Part shown: piece by piece, positions 46,966 to 57,799 of the stretch
Position numbering within the stretch: the first letter of the stretch is position 1
How the letters are laid out: every line of letters starts with the position of its first letter
Origin: Phoma sp. XZ068
Taxonomy: Eukaryota > Ascomycota > Dothideomycetes > Pleosporales > Didymellaceae
Assembly (NCBI GenBank): GCA_004835665.1
Contig: RBKR01000021.1
Location: forward strand, 682,001 to 746,000
Direction of reading: 5' to 3'
DNA length: 64,000 nucleotides
The notes under the pieces: generated by a model
Databases searched by the model: none
Seen by the model: the letters and a program-made list of their open reading frames with translations, nothing else
Told to the model about the DNA's origin: nothing
Translations under genes and position numbers: made by a program

Positions 46966-47644
46966 CCTTTACACAATGTCTCACACACGAATCGGCCGCC
47001 GCATGACGATCTGTGACCTACAGTTCACACTGTGTACCACACAAGCCACTACTCGTCTGGGGATAACTTACAGAACTATGGAGGAAAAGAGAATACACTA
47101 GGAATATTGACGGACTATACACGGTCTGTTGATCGAGAGACGTGGGATGGTACAACGTAGAGGATTACCACACCGAAGAGTGCATCCTCGAGAACTGCGA
47201 ATCTTGATAGACAAAATAAAAGCTTAATACCTGGTATGGCTTCCTACGTGGGTCTGAAGTGAGAAGAAGTTGAGGAAACAATGACACAACCCTCCATTCA
47301 TTCGCGGCTTTGCAGATGCGGCTCGGACATTTACTTGAATTCAGGTTTCTCACTATTCGTTCATTGATTTTGAGTAGGCGCAAATAATCCTCTCTCCTTT
47401 AGCAACACCTCCCCGAGACCATCAGTGCGTGCGTTAGCAACATCTATCTTGTGGTTTTCCAAGGCCTGGCTGATATCTGGTTTCAAGAGTTAGCCATATT
47501 GAAATCGCTTGCGCTGATATCTTACCATTGAACGTATTCCTTCGGGCGGGTCAGTGGATCGCCGGTTGTCGAAGAAGCGGGAAGGTCAATATCTAGTACA
47601 GATACAAGCGCAGCATCGAGGAAGATCGACGTACTAACCAGGAT
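46966..47644. other. Intergenic, no gene seen
   Basis: About 680 bp between the coiled-coil gene and a tandem repeat. Nothing is supported. Confidence 0.45.
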
Positions 47645-47790
47645 ACATCTGCAAAGCAAATGAAGACGACATCATCTGGATATAGATGCAAACATAAAAC
47701 ATCTGCAAAGCAAATGAAGACGACATCATCTGGATACAGATGCAAATATTTGCAGAGCAAATAGAGAGGGAACCATCTTGAGATAGATGC
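47645..47790. repeat. 54-bp tandem duplication with a third decayed copy
   Basis: Two 48-bp blocks (47645-47692 and 47699-47746) differ at one position and have a 54-bp period. A third, strongly diverged copy reaches to about 47790. The period is a multiple of three, and on the minus strand the copies read as the same peptide, HLYPDDVVFICFADV. The third copy abuts the 3' end of the gene at 47790. Confidence 0.85.
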
Positions 47791-48692
47791 TAACATTCGA
47801 GCTCTCGTGAGCCAAGTCCCAGCCAGAACCGTGACTCAGTCCACACGGCGCCCGATGGTCGATTCTCCGCTGACCGGGCGTAGAAGACCAGTATCGGTGC
47901 AGAATCCGGTGGATTCGATTCGAGTCGGACGCATGGACGCACTCCCGGGAATTTGCTGCATGTTGCACACGAAGTCGTGGATGCTTCAGCATTCTTTTTA
48001 CGCCGGGATAACATGTGGAAACCAATGCAAACTTGCGAATCCACGTAAGTGTTGCTGTTAGCTGGTCTTGTCACAGTGGCAGCTCGCTGAGAGTCGATCC
48101 GATACAACAACTCCACGGAAGATTGCAGGCAGGTCGCAGTCGATAGAGGAAGATCAGATATGGGCTTCAGCTGGCCTTTACTGTCACCTACTGGTACAAA
48201 GATGAATTGACTTAGTGCAGGAATCGTGACTTCGCGCTTGATTGGTCCCCGTTTCTTCTTTACTGGCGCTTTCTTGCGACTGGAAACGTTTCGAACTGTC
48301 AAACTAGCACGGCGTGCTGCCGTGTTGCTCGTGGCTTGGGCGACGAGAGAAGCTTCCTCAAGACTCGCTTCTTTTTCTTGCCCTGGAAGTGCACCGTATG
48401 AAGAGGCATCACTTTTAGAGGTCCTTGGTAGAGGACTTTCGATTTCCCAGTCGCTCTCAATGACAGCACCTTCATCGTTCCCGGAAGCATCTACCTGCGA
48501 CTCTGATCTTGATGCTGGAGAACTAGTTTCGGCGTGTTTATCGTCAGAAAAGGTTGCTTGGTCGAAATCAAACTCTTCTCCGTCTTCGTCTTCGTTCCAA
48601 GATGGCCTTTGGAGATGTTGCTCTGTACGCCGAGACTGCATTGCTCGAGGTAGATTGGCAGACGGACTGGACTCGTGATCAAAAGAATTCAT
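47790..48692 (-). CDS. C-terminal half of a split gene, Cys motif protein
   Basis: A 300-aa open frame from ATG 48692 (MNSFDHESSPS). It begins acidic and Ser-rich (EDEDGEEFDFDQATF), then has a basic nuclear-localisation-like patch (RKKAPVKKKRGPIKREV), a compact region (IPALSQFIFVPVGDSKGQ) and a cysteine cluster C-x2-C-x6-RPC-V-R-L followed by an aromatic stretch ending WTESRFWL. The coding signal does not start at this ATG: the same frame is open and natural upstream (YESISVSRQAPLATGRHQVF) and would be continuous with the gene at 48773-49858 if two bases of a GA run near 48825 were absent. It may therefore be the second half of one broken gene. Confidence 0.5.
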   Translation of the reverse strand: MNSFDHESSPSANLPRAMQSRRTEQHLQRPSWNEDEDGEEFDFDQATFSDDKHAETSSPASRSESQVDASGNDEGAVIESDWEIESPLPRTSKSDASSYGALPGQEKEASLEEASLVAQATSNTAARRASLTVRNVSSRKKAPVKKKRGPIKREVTIPALSQFIFVPVGDSKGQLKPISDLPLSTATCLQSSVELLYRIDSQRAATVTRPANSNTYVDSQVCIGFHMLSRRKKNAEASTTSCATCSKFPGVRPCVRLESNPPDSAPILVFYARSAENRPSGAVWTESRFWLGLGSRELEC

Positions 48693-48772
48693 GACTGTGG
48701 ATGCGCCCAGCAATGCCGCAGACGGAGAAGCCGAGAAGCCGTAAGGAGTGAAGACCTGGTGGCGCCCCGTGG

Positions 48773-49858
48773 CTAGAGGAGCTTGTCTGCTAACGGAGAT
48801 GCTTTCGTAAAGACCTCTCTCTCTACCTTTCGTCTCTTATTGGGACCTGCTGCCTGATAACTGAATCGGTTGTCCAGTTGCTGCCCGTTGACTGTGAACG
48901 AACGTTGCTTCGGCGAACCCTGAGGCAAAACAGGGTCGGAGACAACGCCGAGCTCGAGGCTACATGTTTCCGCATCGCGATCTGTCATTTGAGCCGGCAG
49001 GGTAGTAGCCTGGACTGACGCATCCTTCCTCGACTGGCGCTTGGATGCGTCACAGTCTGTGATGTGCTTCATGGCGGTGTCCTTCCTTATCGACGGCATC
49101 CGAATTGGAGCGCACGCTCCCAGGACACCAAAAAGTTTGACAACATCATCGGAATTCTTCTTCTGTGATGATGATAGCGTTGAGGATGCAGGTGGCAAAG
49201 AGCATTGCAACTGGTCTGAGAGAAAGAGCTTCGAAAAAGGAACTGTTTGTACCATCTCGTGAGGTAGAGGCTCTTCGTCAATAAAAGCAAGGACGCCGCC
49301 AAAAGATTTGAGACGATCAGCAACGACTTGGAGCTTGTGTCTGGGGTCCGGGAACTGGTCACTGAGGTCTTCCAAGATCCTGGGTTTCTCGATAGCGACT
49401 TTGTAATAGACACGATCTTCTTGCAGATCTGTTGATGTACCCTCTTTAATACTGTGAACTTCTGAAGACTGTTGGCCTGGTGAACCGTGTTGAGATTTTC
49501 GGTCTTTTCGACGTTTAGTCTTGGTGGCCTGCTGTGCATTGGGTTGAAGCCCCGACTCCTGAGCCGGCCGAAGGGCTTTCAGTAGCACCCTTTGCTTTGA
49601 TTGCTGATCTGACTGTTGTTTTGGCGGCTATTTCAGATGCTGGCCAGGGTCTTGCATCGGCCCTAGGACTGGATTTTGTGCCTGCTGCTGGGTTGGCTTT
49701 GGGCTTTGGTGCTGCGCGGAGCTCGACTGGGTTTGTTTGTCCGGCTGCCGGCTTAGATGCTGGTTTGACTGGGTTGACTGGATTGGGCCTGGATTAGGGT
49801 GTGTCCGCTGGTAGCGGGGGAGTGTAGTTTTGTGAGCTTCGCTATGATGTGAGTCCAT
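48773..49858 (-). CDS. N-terminal half of a split gene, disordered protein
   Basis: From ATG 49858 (MDSHHSEAHKTTLPRY) the frame is Gln/Pro/Ser-rich and meets an in-frame TAG at about 49630. A 42-bp segment starting GTCCTA and ending ATAG would remove that stop without changing phase, but it is short for an intron. The rest (KTKRRKDRKSQHGSPG, then RVYYKVAIEKPRILEDLSDQFPDP, VADRLKSFGGVLAFIDEEPLP and KLFGVLGACAPIRMPSIR) runs open to 48773. It ends in KRRKVEREVF just after a short GA repeat, where the other frame becomes the natural one. Either a split or frameshifted gene, or assembly errors. No family is recognised. Confidence 0.45.
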
Positions 49859-50140
49859 GATGATGCATGAGCTGAAGAGGGGACGTATGCTCGAGAACGA
49901 AGTGTGATACCCCACCACCTGCACCTTCTGAGGTAGGTGCTTGCCATGCTGCAGTTGCCCTACCTTGACCACGACTTCCTCTCATAGCCAGCCATTGCGT
50001 GAGTGCAACCGTCTCGAGTCGACGCCCGGAGAAACTGTTTGGCGATCGCAATGTCAGGCCACGATCGTTGAACTCCGATAAGGAGAGGGTGCCAGGTTTT
50101 GCAAATACGATCGAAATGGCAGCATACCGATATTGCCAAT
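49859..50140. other. Spacer before the AT-rich island
   Basis: Upstream of the split gene. Normal composition passes into AT-rich DNA at about 50140. No gene is seen. Confidence 0.4.
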
Positions 50141-50505
50141 ATAGTTCTAGTGACTATTAAAAATAATATATTTAGTTATAAGCTATTATATATGAAATAA
50201 ATATGTTAATAAAGACAAAGGCTATTGAATATTAAATGTATCTATAGTGTCTTTTATATTGCTTTAGTATATTTATATATTACACCTATTTTACTATATA
50301 TACTATAGTATCTTTCAGCCTGAGAACCTATTCTAATATAAGCCTACTTGCTTGCTTTTTCTCTTATAAGTAAGAGTATTAAACTTCTTTAGAGTAGACA
50401 AGTATACCTTTCTACTAACTATAAAAGTCTCTTCTCTTTGTATTTACTTTCTACTATATAGAATAAGTATTTGTAATAACGTTACTATAGATATAGGAGG
50501 AAAAT
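50141..50505. mobile_element. AT-rich island, probable RIP-degraded transposon remnant
   Basis: A sharp change to very AT-rich, TpA-rich sequence with no open frame. This is typical of transposon DNA mutated by repeat-induced point mutation in Dothideomycetes. It marks the left edge of the HET-gene block. No element family can be named because no coding remnant survives. Confidence 0.55.
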
Positions 50506-50746
50506 CCTATGCTGACACTATACCCCGCACTATGCTTACATGCTGTTGCCTAATTACCAACTATTTAAAGAACCGAAGCCTGCTTACTGATTCTCGTCTG
50601 AATTCCACTTGAGCCTTTGTTCTATATCTACCCTTAGCACCGGCATCTCTAGCAAAATCCTACACAACCCACCGCGGTCCCTGGCCGAAGAGATTGCTTT
50701 CCTCTATACCATAGCTTCCTAGCCATTGATTACTATACTAGTTATA

Positions 50747-51139
50747 ATGCCAAAAAAGGAACGATCGAGAATGTCGTTTTCCTTAGTTGAAGAGGACGAT
50801 CTCTACTACGATGACATCGACAAGGTGCTGGATGAGCTGGACGAAATTTACATGGAGAAGTTTGCAAAGATCAGAGACAACAAACTTGAGTTCCTGCGCC
50901 ACTTCAAGACCAATTTGAAATCACTGAAAGAGGACATCAAATCTGATTGGAGAAACCTCAGTATTAACATACGTCTCGCGCTTGTCAAGTCCTATGGAAT
51001 GCATGAGAAAGAGAGTGGCGTTGAGCTCCGTACCCTGCTGGACAAGATATTCGAAGGATACTACAGAGATATGCTTACTATGAATAGAAGCGAGTGGCAG
51101 AAAGGCAGCCTGTCAGATAAGATCGTGAGTCTTGAATGA
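50747..51139 (+). CDS. Small helical protein upstream of the HET gene
   Basis: A 130-aa open frame starting at ATG 50747 (MPKKERSRMSFSLVEED). It is acidic then amphipathic, with long helices (IDKVLDELDEIYMEKFAKI, RHFKTNLKSLKEDIKSDW) and a final GYYRDMLTMNRSEWQ segment. It may be a separate gene, or the first exon of the HET gene: a strong GTGAGT donor lies at 51125 and a TAG acceptor precedes ATGGGG at 51177. No joining scheme I tried keeps phase with the HET frame, so both readings remain open. No domain is recognised. Confidence 0.4.
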   Translation: MPKKERSRMSFSLVEEDDLYYDDIDKVLDELDEIYMEKFAKIRDNKLEFLRHFKTNLKSLKEDIKSDWRNLSINIRLALVKSYGMHEKESGVELRTLLDKIFEGYYRDMLTMNRSEWQKGSLSDKIVSLE

Positions 51140-51267
51140 TCTCTTTTTTCTGTATGAATGACTGACTTTTGCTAGATGGGGAATGTGGTGAGTATCCATG
51201 TTAGATTGTGGTACATTCAGTCTGCTTATGCTTTGTGTTTTGACATCAAGATGAATGTAAAGACGGT

Positions 51268-53297
51268 ATGTATCTACATCGCAAAGACAACTCGCATAAA
51301 GCCAACCCGAATCAGCGTGCTGAAGGTCCGCGTTACAATGAGTGGCTGCTCGGCTACGACAACAACTTCGCCAGAGAATCTTGCCATGAGCTTCCGTCAA
51401 ACTGCACCATGAAGTCGGTCTTCTGCTGTCCCTTCTGCAAGGCCATTCTGAAAGAGCGCCACCTAGCAAATCTGGATCACGTCCAGGTAGCGGATTTGGT
51501 AGGAGCTGCAAAGGGCTGTCCAATTTGTGCGTTGCTTCTCAGAGCGTTCGTCAATCACATTGACTCTGTGGAAGGAAGAATTAATATTTACCGCACACAT
51601 ACAGACCTTCGTGCAGGAAAGCTAGGACCCCGCCTTGTACGGTTTAGCATCGACCCAGGTCAGTGGCACTATGACGACCGTAACAATGTGCGGCCGCTAC
51701 TAACGAGTTGTCCTGACAGGTAACGAGACAAAAAATGATAACAAAACCCCGATTGGTCAGCCTCTAGTCATAGAAACCGACCACACTGCGAAGTTCACGC
51801 TGGCCCGACATTGGCTACGCTGGTGTGAAAAACATGATGAATGTGAACAGCGTTCGCTTCCAAATATGGCTCTCCCGACCAGAATCCTTTATGTTGGTAG
51901 CTCGGTTGAGCCGGATCCTCATGACGACCATGTTCGTCTGGTCCCGGCGGCCCACATGCAGGGAACACGATATGTTGCGTTATCTCATGCTTGGGGCGAT
52001 CTTCCAGATGAGTTCAAGAGGAGGTTCTGCACAACGCAAGATAACATAGGAGAACGGTCTTCAGGGTTTCCGGTTGCAACACTTCCCAAGACCTTTCAAG
52101 ACGCTATAACAGTGACCAGGGCATTGAGAATCCCATACCTTTGGATTGACTCACTCTGCATCATACAGTATGGAGACTGTGGCCAAGACTGGGCGTCTGA
52201 GTCGTCAAAGATGAAGACTGTTTTTTCGCAAGCTCACTGCGTGATAGCCGCAACCGCGGCCAAAGACTCTATTTCAGGCTTCCTTGATCGAAAGCTTGAC
52301 TACGAATGTATACGCATTAACGACGCAGAATCTGGACGATCGTTTAACCTCAGTACTGATGTGGATGACTATGATCACGACGTGAGGAAAGCACATCTCA
52401 ATACGCGAGCTTGGGTCATGCAGGAGTCAGTCCTAGCCCGCCGCACGATACACTTTAGCGAAAAGCAAATGTACTGGGAATGCGGCGAAGGCATATACTG
52501 CGAGAATCTTGTCAGGCTGATAAGGTACGCATGCCTTGATGCCAACAACGTAAGAGGCTCAATTAACGACCATGTGCCCCAGTCCAGCTGAGAAAACGTA
52601 CTACACCCTCGATCCCAGCTTCCCAGACCGGCTGTTGCGCGTCTACACGAAACATCGTATGTGGGACTGTGTGTCCCACTTGTTAGAAAGGTACTCAGAA
52701 CGGGATCTGTCGTTTGTAGTGGATCGAATAACGGCCATCGCGGGTCTGACAGAGTGTATTGCGGGAGCCCTGGGCTGCGAGCACAGATATGGGATATTCG
52801 CGAAGCTCATCCATCACAACCTCCTTTGGATTCCAGAGAGGCCGATGAAGCGTATTGCGTACAACAAACCCGTCCCATCCTGGTCTTGGACGGCTAATTC
52901 TGGCAAAGTCGAGTTCTTCCGACCCCAAGTACTGCATATCGGCATTAATGAGAACTTACGTTTCCATGAGCGTGAAGATGCTCTAAGTGCGGATCTGGGA
53001 AGGTTCGAAAATTGCACTATCGAGCTGGACGGCGACCGTCACATTTTTGTAGACCTTCAAGGCGCTCAGAGAGGCTATGTCCACTTCGATTCCTCTGATG
53101 ACTCGAATGTTCGTGCGACTGCGTGCATCGTTGTGGGGAGCGAGTACCGAAAGGGGAGGGCCAGAGATAAGCTCAAGCACTATCTCATCCTGGTCGTTGC
53201 GCCAACAGGGACCGATGATCAGTACAGAAGGATCGGATTCGGCGTACTCAATTGGGATTTTGTAGCTAAAGATCGCGAGAATATTATAATTATATAA
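51268..53297 (+). CDS. HET-domain (heterokaryon incompatibility) protein
   Basis: Predicted 636-aa protein in three exons (51268-51658, 51720-52524, 52583-53297; introns of 61 and 58 bp, the first with a CTAAC branch site). HET-domain proteins trigger programmed cell death on recognition of non-self in hyphal fusion. A cysteine-containing N-terminal region (FCCPFCKAIL, CPICALLL) is followed by the HET core: YVALSHAWGD, LPKTFQDAITVTRALRIPYLW, IDSLCIIQ, the DWASESSKMKTVFSQAHCVIAATAA stretch (given in parts) and RAWVMQESVLARRTIHFSE. A C-terminal region of about 235 residues contains WSWTANSGKVEF. The start is uncertain: the frame is open before 51268, and a later ATG at 51409 (MKSVFCC) is also possible. 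The stop lies where AT-rich DNA begins, so the end could be trimmed. Confidence 0.85.
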
Positions 53298-53640
53298 GAT
53301 ATTATAGGGTATAGTTAAGGTAGTAGTTAATCTATCTTAAGTTACTAATTTACTAAATTTATAGACCAAGTAAAGCTTATAAAGATAGTTGTAGTTAGTT
53401 CTTTTAGATAGATAGTAAGGTTATATTCTAAGTAAAGCTTATAAATACTAGTTTAACTTAGGTAGTTCTTAGTTTTTAGAGATATCTATAGTTATAGTTA
53501 TCTATTTAGAAATATATTAATTAAAAATCAACTAATAAGTATGTACATATATATATCTATATATGTAAGTTATAGTATAAATACGTGAGCTCTATAACTT
53601 CTAGTAGTAGATGTTTATTAGTAAATTTCAACTTAAGAAA
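53281..53640. mobile_element. AT-rich island, probable RIP-degraded remnant
   Basis: Very AT-rich, TpA-rich DNA with no open frame, starting at the last codons of the HET gene. It contains a short direct repeat, AAGTAAAGCTTATAAA, at about 53369 and 53430. With the island at 50141 it encloses the HET gene and the small upstream frame. Confidence 0.55.
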
Positions 53641-54862
53641 CACAAGCAGTATATATTATACATATCCGTGTACGGCCAGGTACATAAACGTTCGAAACAG
53701 CGCCGTTGATAATTGACAACCATGTTGGCTAAGCCCAAAGTTGAGTTGTCTGACCACTTTAAGCACATGGAGAGTAAAGTCCCAAACTCGCATTAAACCT
53801 TTGCCAGCGATGAAAGTTGTACTATCCAATGGAGCATCTTGTACGTAGAGATGCAGGCTGCTAGGATAGACTCTCCCCGTATACAAAGCCTACAGATTCA
53901 AATCTGTGGCAAAGGTTCGAACAGGTCAATGAGGCTGTCAGAACATTTCTGAATTTCGAGTCACGCAGAAACTGGAGTATTACTGAAAGGGATCGGTGAG
54001 AAAGCATGCTAATCATCCATTCTACATAGCTGAAGCTTGAGGTGGGGGAGAAGCATACAGATGTTAGTGTGTCTTACGGTCAGCATTGAAGTTCTTCGTG
54101 TATGAACATGTGGATTCCCACTACTATTCATTTTGATGCATATCTTCCGACTTTAGGAGAGCTTCAGACCCAGCTGCTTTCGATCCTCCTCACTCATAGG
54201 CGGTGCGATATCCGCTGCACAGGTTGACGGTGTGTGGTGGGGCTTCAAAAACGACTCTCAACATTTCCAGTCATTGTATTCACCGCGGGTCTACATCACA
54301 CAGAAAATACAGCTCAAGACTCTCAAATTCGCGTTTAAATTGCGGTTATCTCGTCGTCTCGGCGATCAGACACCGGCAAACTCGAAACACTACTCATGGC
54401 TGAGAGATCCGAGATAGCCTGGAAGTGCTCGGATGAACACAAACGACGACGGTGATACTATGAGAAGGCTGTACAAGTGCAAGAGCGGTAGGACGGCGGC
54501 TAAGCTGAGATTTGGGAGCGGATGAAGCGTGAGGAAATGGAGGTGTAAGAGGGTTGGGATGGATTTGTTTCCATGAATAATCCAGCATTAAACTTAGAAA
54601 CGTCTCGCTAACTTCTCTATGTGCTATGCATGGTGCGATATGGCATTGGAGGGGAGTCGGAAGCGTTCAGAGTTCTAGCAATGGGGATGAAGACGGAGAC
54701 GGATGATGTGTTAGGTCAATCCGAATGGAGGTCCTCGGTTCTCTGTGTACGAAGAAAGCATGAGGAATCGTACAGGTAGAAGTATTCACGCATGATATAC
54801 CACCGGGAATCACATGCTAAGATTTCATACGTGACTGACATGTATTATCTCCTACACCATCT
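53641..54862. other. Gene-free transition to core genome
   Basis: About 1.2 kb between the AT island and the 3' end of VPS16. A GGTTCGAAC at about 53917 resembles a tRNA B box but has no tRNA around it. No gene is seen. Confidence 0.5.
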
Positions 54863-57528
54863 CTACCTCCTCCCCTGCGGCAGCATACCCAACAACCTCT
54901 CAATCTCCACCGCCGCACTCCCACCCGCCTTATCCCTCAGACTCAACAGAAGCTCCCTATCCTTCGCCTTATGCGCCTCCTCACCCGCCTTGACCAACAG
55001 CCCACACTTGACCCACATATCCACCCGCTCACTTACCGTCAGACTCGTGCACTTGGGAATAAAGATCGACGCGACTCTTGCGTTTCCGGCGGCCAGCACC
55101 TCGTTGAGAAACGGCTCCCACCCAATCGGGCTCTTCTTCTGCTTCGCCCAGTCTTCGATCTCGACCCAGAGCCGTGCTGCAACGAGCGCGCGGAGCCGGA
55201 TCCAGGTGTACGTCTTATCTGGAATTTTGAACTCGTTGACGACTTTCTGCGCGCGCTTCTGGTGGCCGAGTTTGATCAGGTTGAAGATGGTGTCGTTGGC
55301 TGAGAGGCCGATGAGGCTTGTGCCGGCGGTGGGCTGGTTGGGGATGTCGCGCGCGTTGGACAGGTCTTTTTCGAACTGCGTCTGCATTTGCAGGAGGCGC
55401 GTGGCTTCGTCGATTGTGGTGCGTGTGAAGACTGCGGGGGCGTCGCGGGAGTCGGAGAGGTATTTGCTCGCGAGTTTCAGCTTGTCGAGGGATTGAGTCA
55501 GGGAGGGTTGGGCCAGCGCGGAGGAGACGAGGAGCGCGGCGCCGTCGAGGCGTCGGTCGTCCTGGTAGTAGAGGTCTTTGAGGAGATCGATATCTTGGTC
55601 GCGCGCGGAGGATTCGACGAGCGCGGTTGCGACTGGGCGCGAGTTGATGACACGGAAGAAGGATGCGAGGGGTAGTTTCTTGCGCAGGTGGAGCAGGACG
55701 TGGAAGACGAGGTCTGTGTCGCCGGACTCGATAGCCTTGTCGAGCGCGATGGTGTCTTCCTTCATGCTGAGGAGGAGAGGGACCTGTTTGCCTGCTCGCG
55801 GTTCGTGATCGAGGAGGGATGTGGCGAGACGGATGCGTCCTTCGTCGTAAGCAGCGCGGGCGATTTCCTCGAACGAGATGCCAGGTTTTCCAGCGAGCTT
55901 CTTGACGATGAGATTGCAAATCTCTTCCTCAGGATCGGTGGAGACTCGCACTTTCTGCTGCGCCCAGTGGCCGTGGATCTGGCTTGCTGGGAGGTGCAAG
56001 TAATCGGCTACTCGCAGGGCGAGGAGATATTCGTTGCGGTTTGTGAGGCGCTCAACGAGCTTCTCAGGCGTCATGCGGCGGTATTGGTCGTAGCTCAGAG
56101 GCAGGCCAATCTCGTAGAAGCGCACAGCGTTCAGGACTCGAAGGGTGTCGCAAGTGTCGACGAAATCGTCTGATGAGTAGAGATCGAGAACAGACTTGCC
56201 GTATGAGGCAGCTTTAAGAAGCGACTTTTGCCAGTGAATGTTGTACTCGTGCGCCGCAGCCTTGATGCATGCATCTACCGCCTCAGCCAGGTTTGGCCGG
56301 ATCAGCTGGATGAGATCGTCTGCCTTTGGGCTTTTCTGCTCGAGCAACGACGACGCTTCGAGGAGATTGGCAGCGGGTGAGTCCGAACCCAGACGGAAGA
56401 CCTCGACCGTCTCGTCGGGGACCTTCTGAATAAACTCGCAAACGTCGTTGGTCAGCAGCCGGATTCCATCGACATCAGGCAGTAGATGCACCCATGTGTC
56501 GTAGTAGAACTTGGTCGCCGCGCTCATGGGTCCAATCAGGTGCACCTCGTCCTCCCAGGCCAGCGCTACAGCATTGGATCCACACCACTGCATGTCCTTG
56601 GGCACCGTCTTGACGCGGCTGTCGTACTCGCTGAGCTTCTCGCTCCAGTCGCCACTAACAACCCAGACCTTCCCATCCTCTGTGTAGAAGGCAAGGAACT
56701 CGCCGCGCGGGCTGACGCTGATGTGCTTGAACGGACCGGCATCGAAGTTGCGGTCTTCAGCCTCGGTTGCGTCGACGACGTACAGAGTGCTGCCAATGGC
56801 AAGGATGACCTCGACGGAGCGCGACAGCGAGTATGCGGGCGGTATGATGTTCCAGGACACAACGGGCTCGGTGGGCGGAATGGCGAGCAGCTTGGGGCGT
56901 GGCTCGGCGTACGACGCAACAGAGATGAGGTGGTTGTTGCCGAGCAGCGCAACGAAGCCGGTGTTGTAGAAGCGGCAGGAGACGACGCCGTGCTGGTCCG
57001 AGTCCTGCAAGCGTTAGTCGTGCAAGAGTCGAGTGATGGCGGCGCATACATGGCCCAGTGTGAAGGGTGCAAAGTCGCCCTGCAGGTCGTAGTAGCAGCG
57101 CACCGTGCCGTCCTCGGTCACAACAAGCAGCTTCTCGTCCTCTGACCAGCCAAGGCCCTTGATGGTGCCCTTGTCCCACTACACAGACGTCAGTCACGCT
57201 CGCATTCGTCGTCTAGTGCCGTACGTTGATGCTCCGGATCAGCTTGCCAGCGCAGCTATATACATCGATGCTCGACTTGGCAACGCCGGGCCCTCTGTAT
57301 GTGTGTAGCTTCTCCTCATCGCGGTAGATTGCTGGTAACGTCAGATCAACCCCTCACAGCTCTGCATGGGCGCACCGTTGCGTACCTACCTACTGCGCCG
57401 CTGTACGGAGCCCCCACCACATTGTAGTTCTCGAGCTCGAGGTCCTGGTCGAAGACGGCCGTGTAGAGCTGGATCTTGCGGTAGAATTTGTCGCCGACCT
57501 TCTCCCAGTTGGCGGTTGGCTTCGACAT
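54863..57528 (-). CDS. VPS16: Vacuolar sorting protein Vps16
   Basis: Predicted 838-aa class C Vps subunit shared by the HOPS and CORVET tethering complexes at the vacuole and endosome. Four exons: 57528-57390, 57331-57225, 57178-57050 and 57004-54863. The N-terminal half is a beta-propeller (for example KLIRSINWDKGTIKGLGWSED, GEFLAFYTEDGKVWVV). The C-terminal half is the helical solenoid that contacts Vps33, with NEYLLALRVADYLHLPASQ, KLAGKPGISFEEIARAAYDEGR and LIKLGHQKRAQKVVNEFKIPDKTYTWIR. The last 30 residues contain GGSAAVEIERLLGMLPQG. The start MSKPTANWEKVGDKFYRK fits the family, and the length is normal. Confidence 0.95.
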
Positions 57529-57799
57529 GGTTACCGGGCTATCATGGCGTAGTGTTGCTGCACCACTTGGAGACGCGCCGGAGGTGAGGTCAAGGCCGCC
57601 GTCTGTGCGCAAGCTCACCAGCCACACCCTCGGTCGTACCTGCATGACGTCTGACTATCGGGATATTCATTGAAGCTACCTAAACTACATACTGGTAAAA
57701 AATGTCCAACCAACGCCGTCGCTGCATGCATTCGTAACCAATTCCTCGTATTCAATTCCTCCCAGGCCCTTCCCTCGAGTTTTCCGACTCAACAACGCC

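Noticed and set aside
53900..53940. GGTTCGAAC resembling a tRNA B box
   Set aside because: No A box, acceptor stem or anticodon arm can be placed around it.
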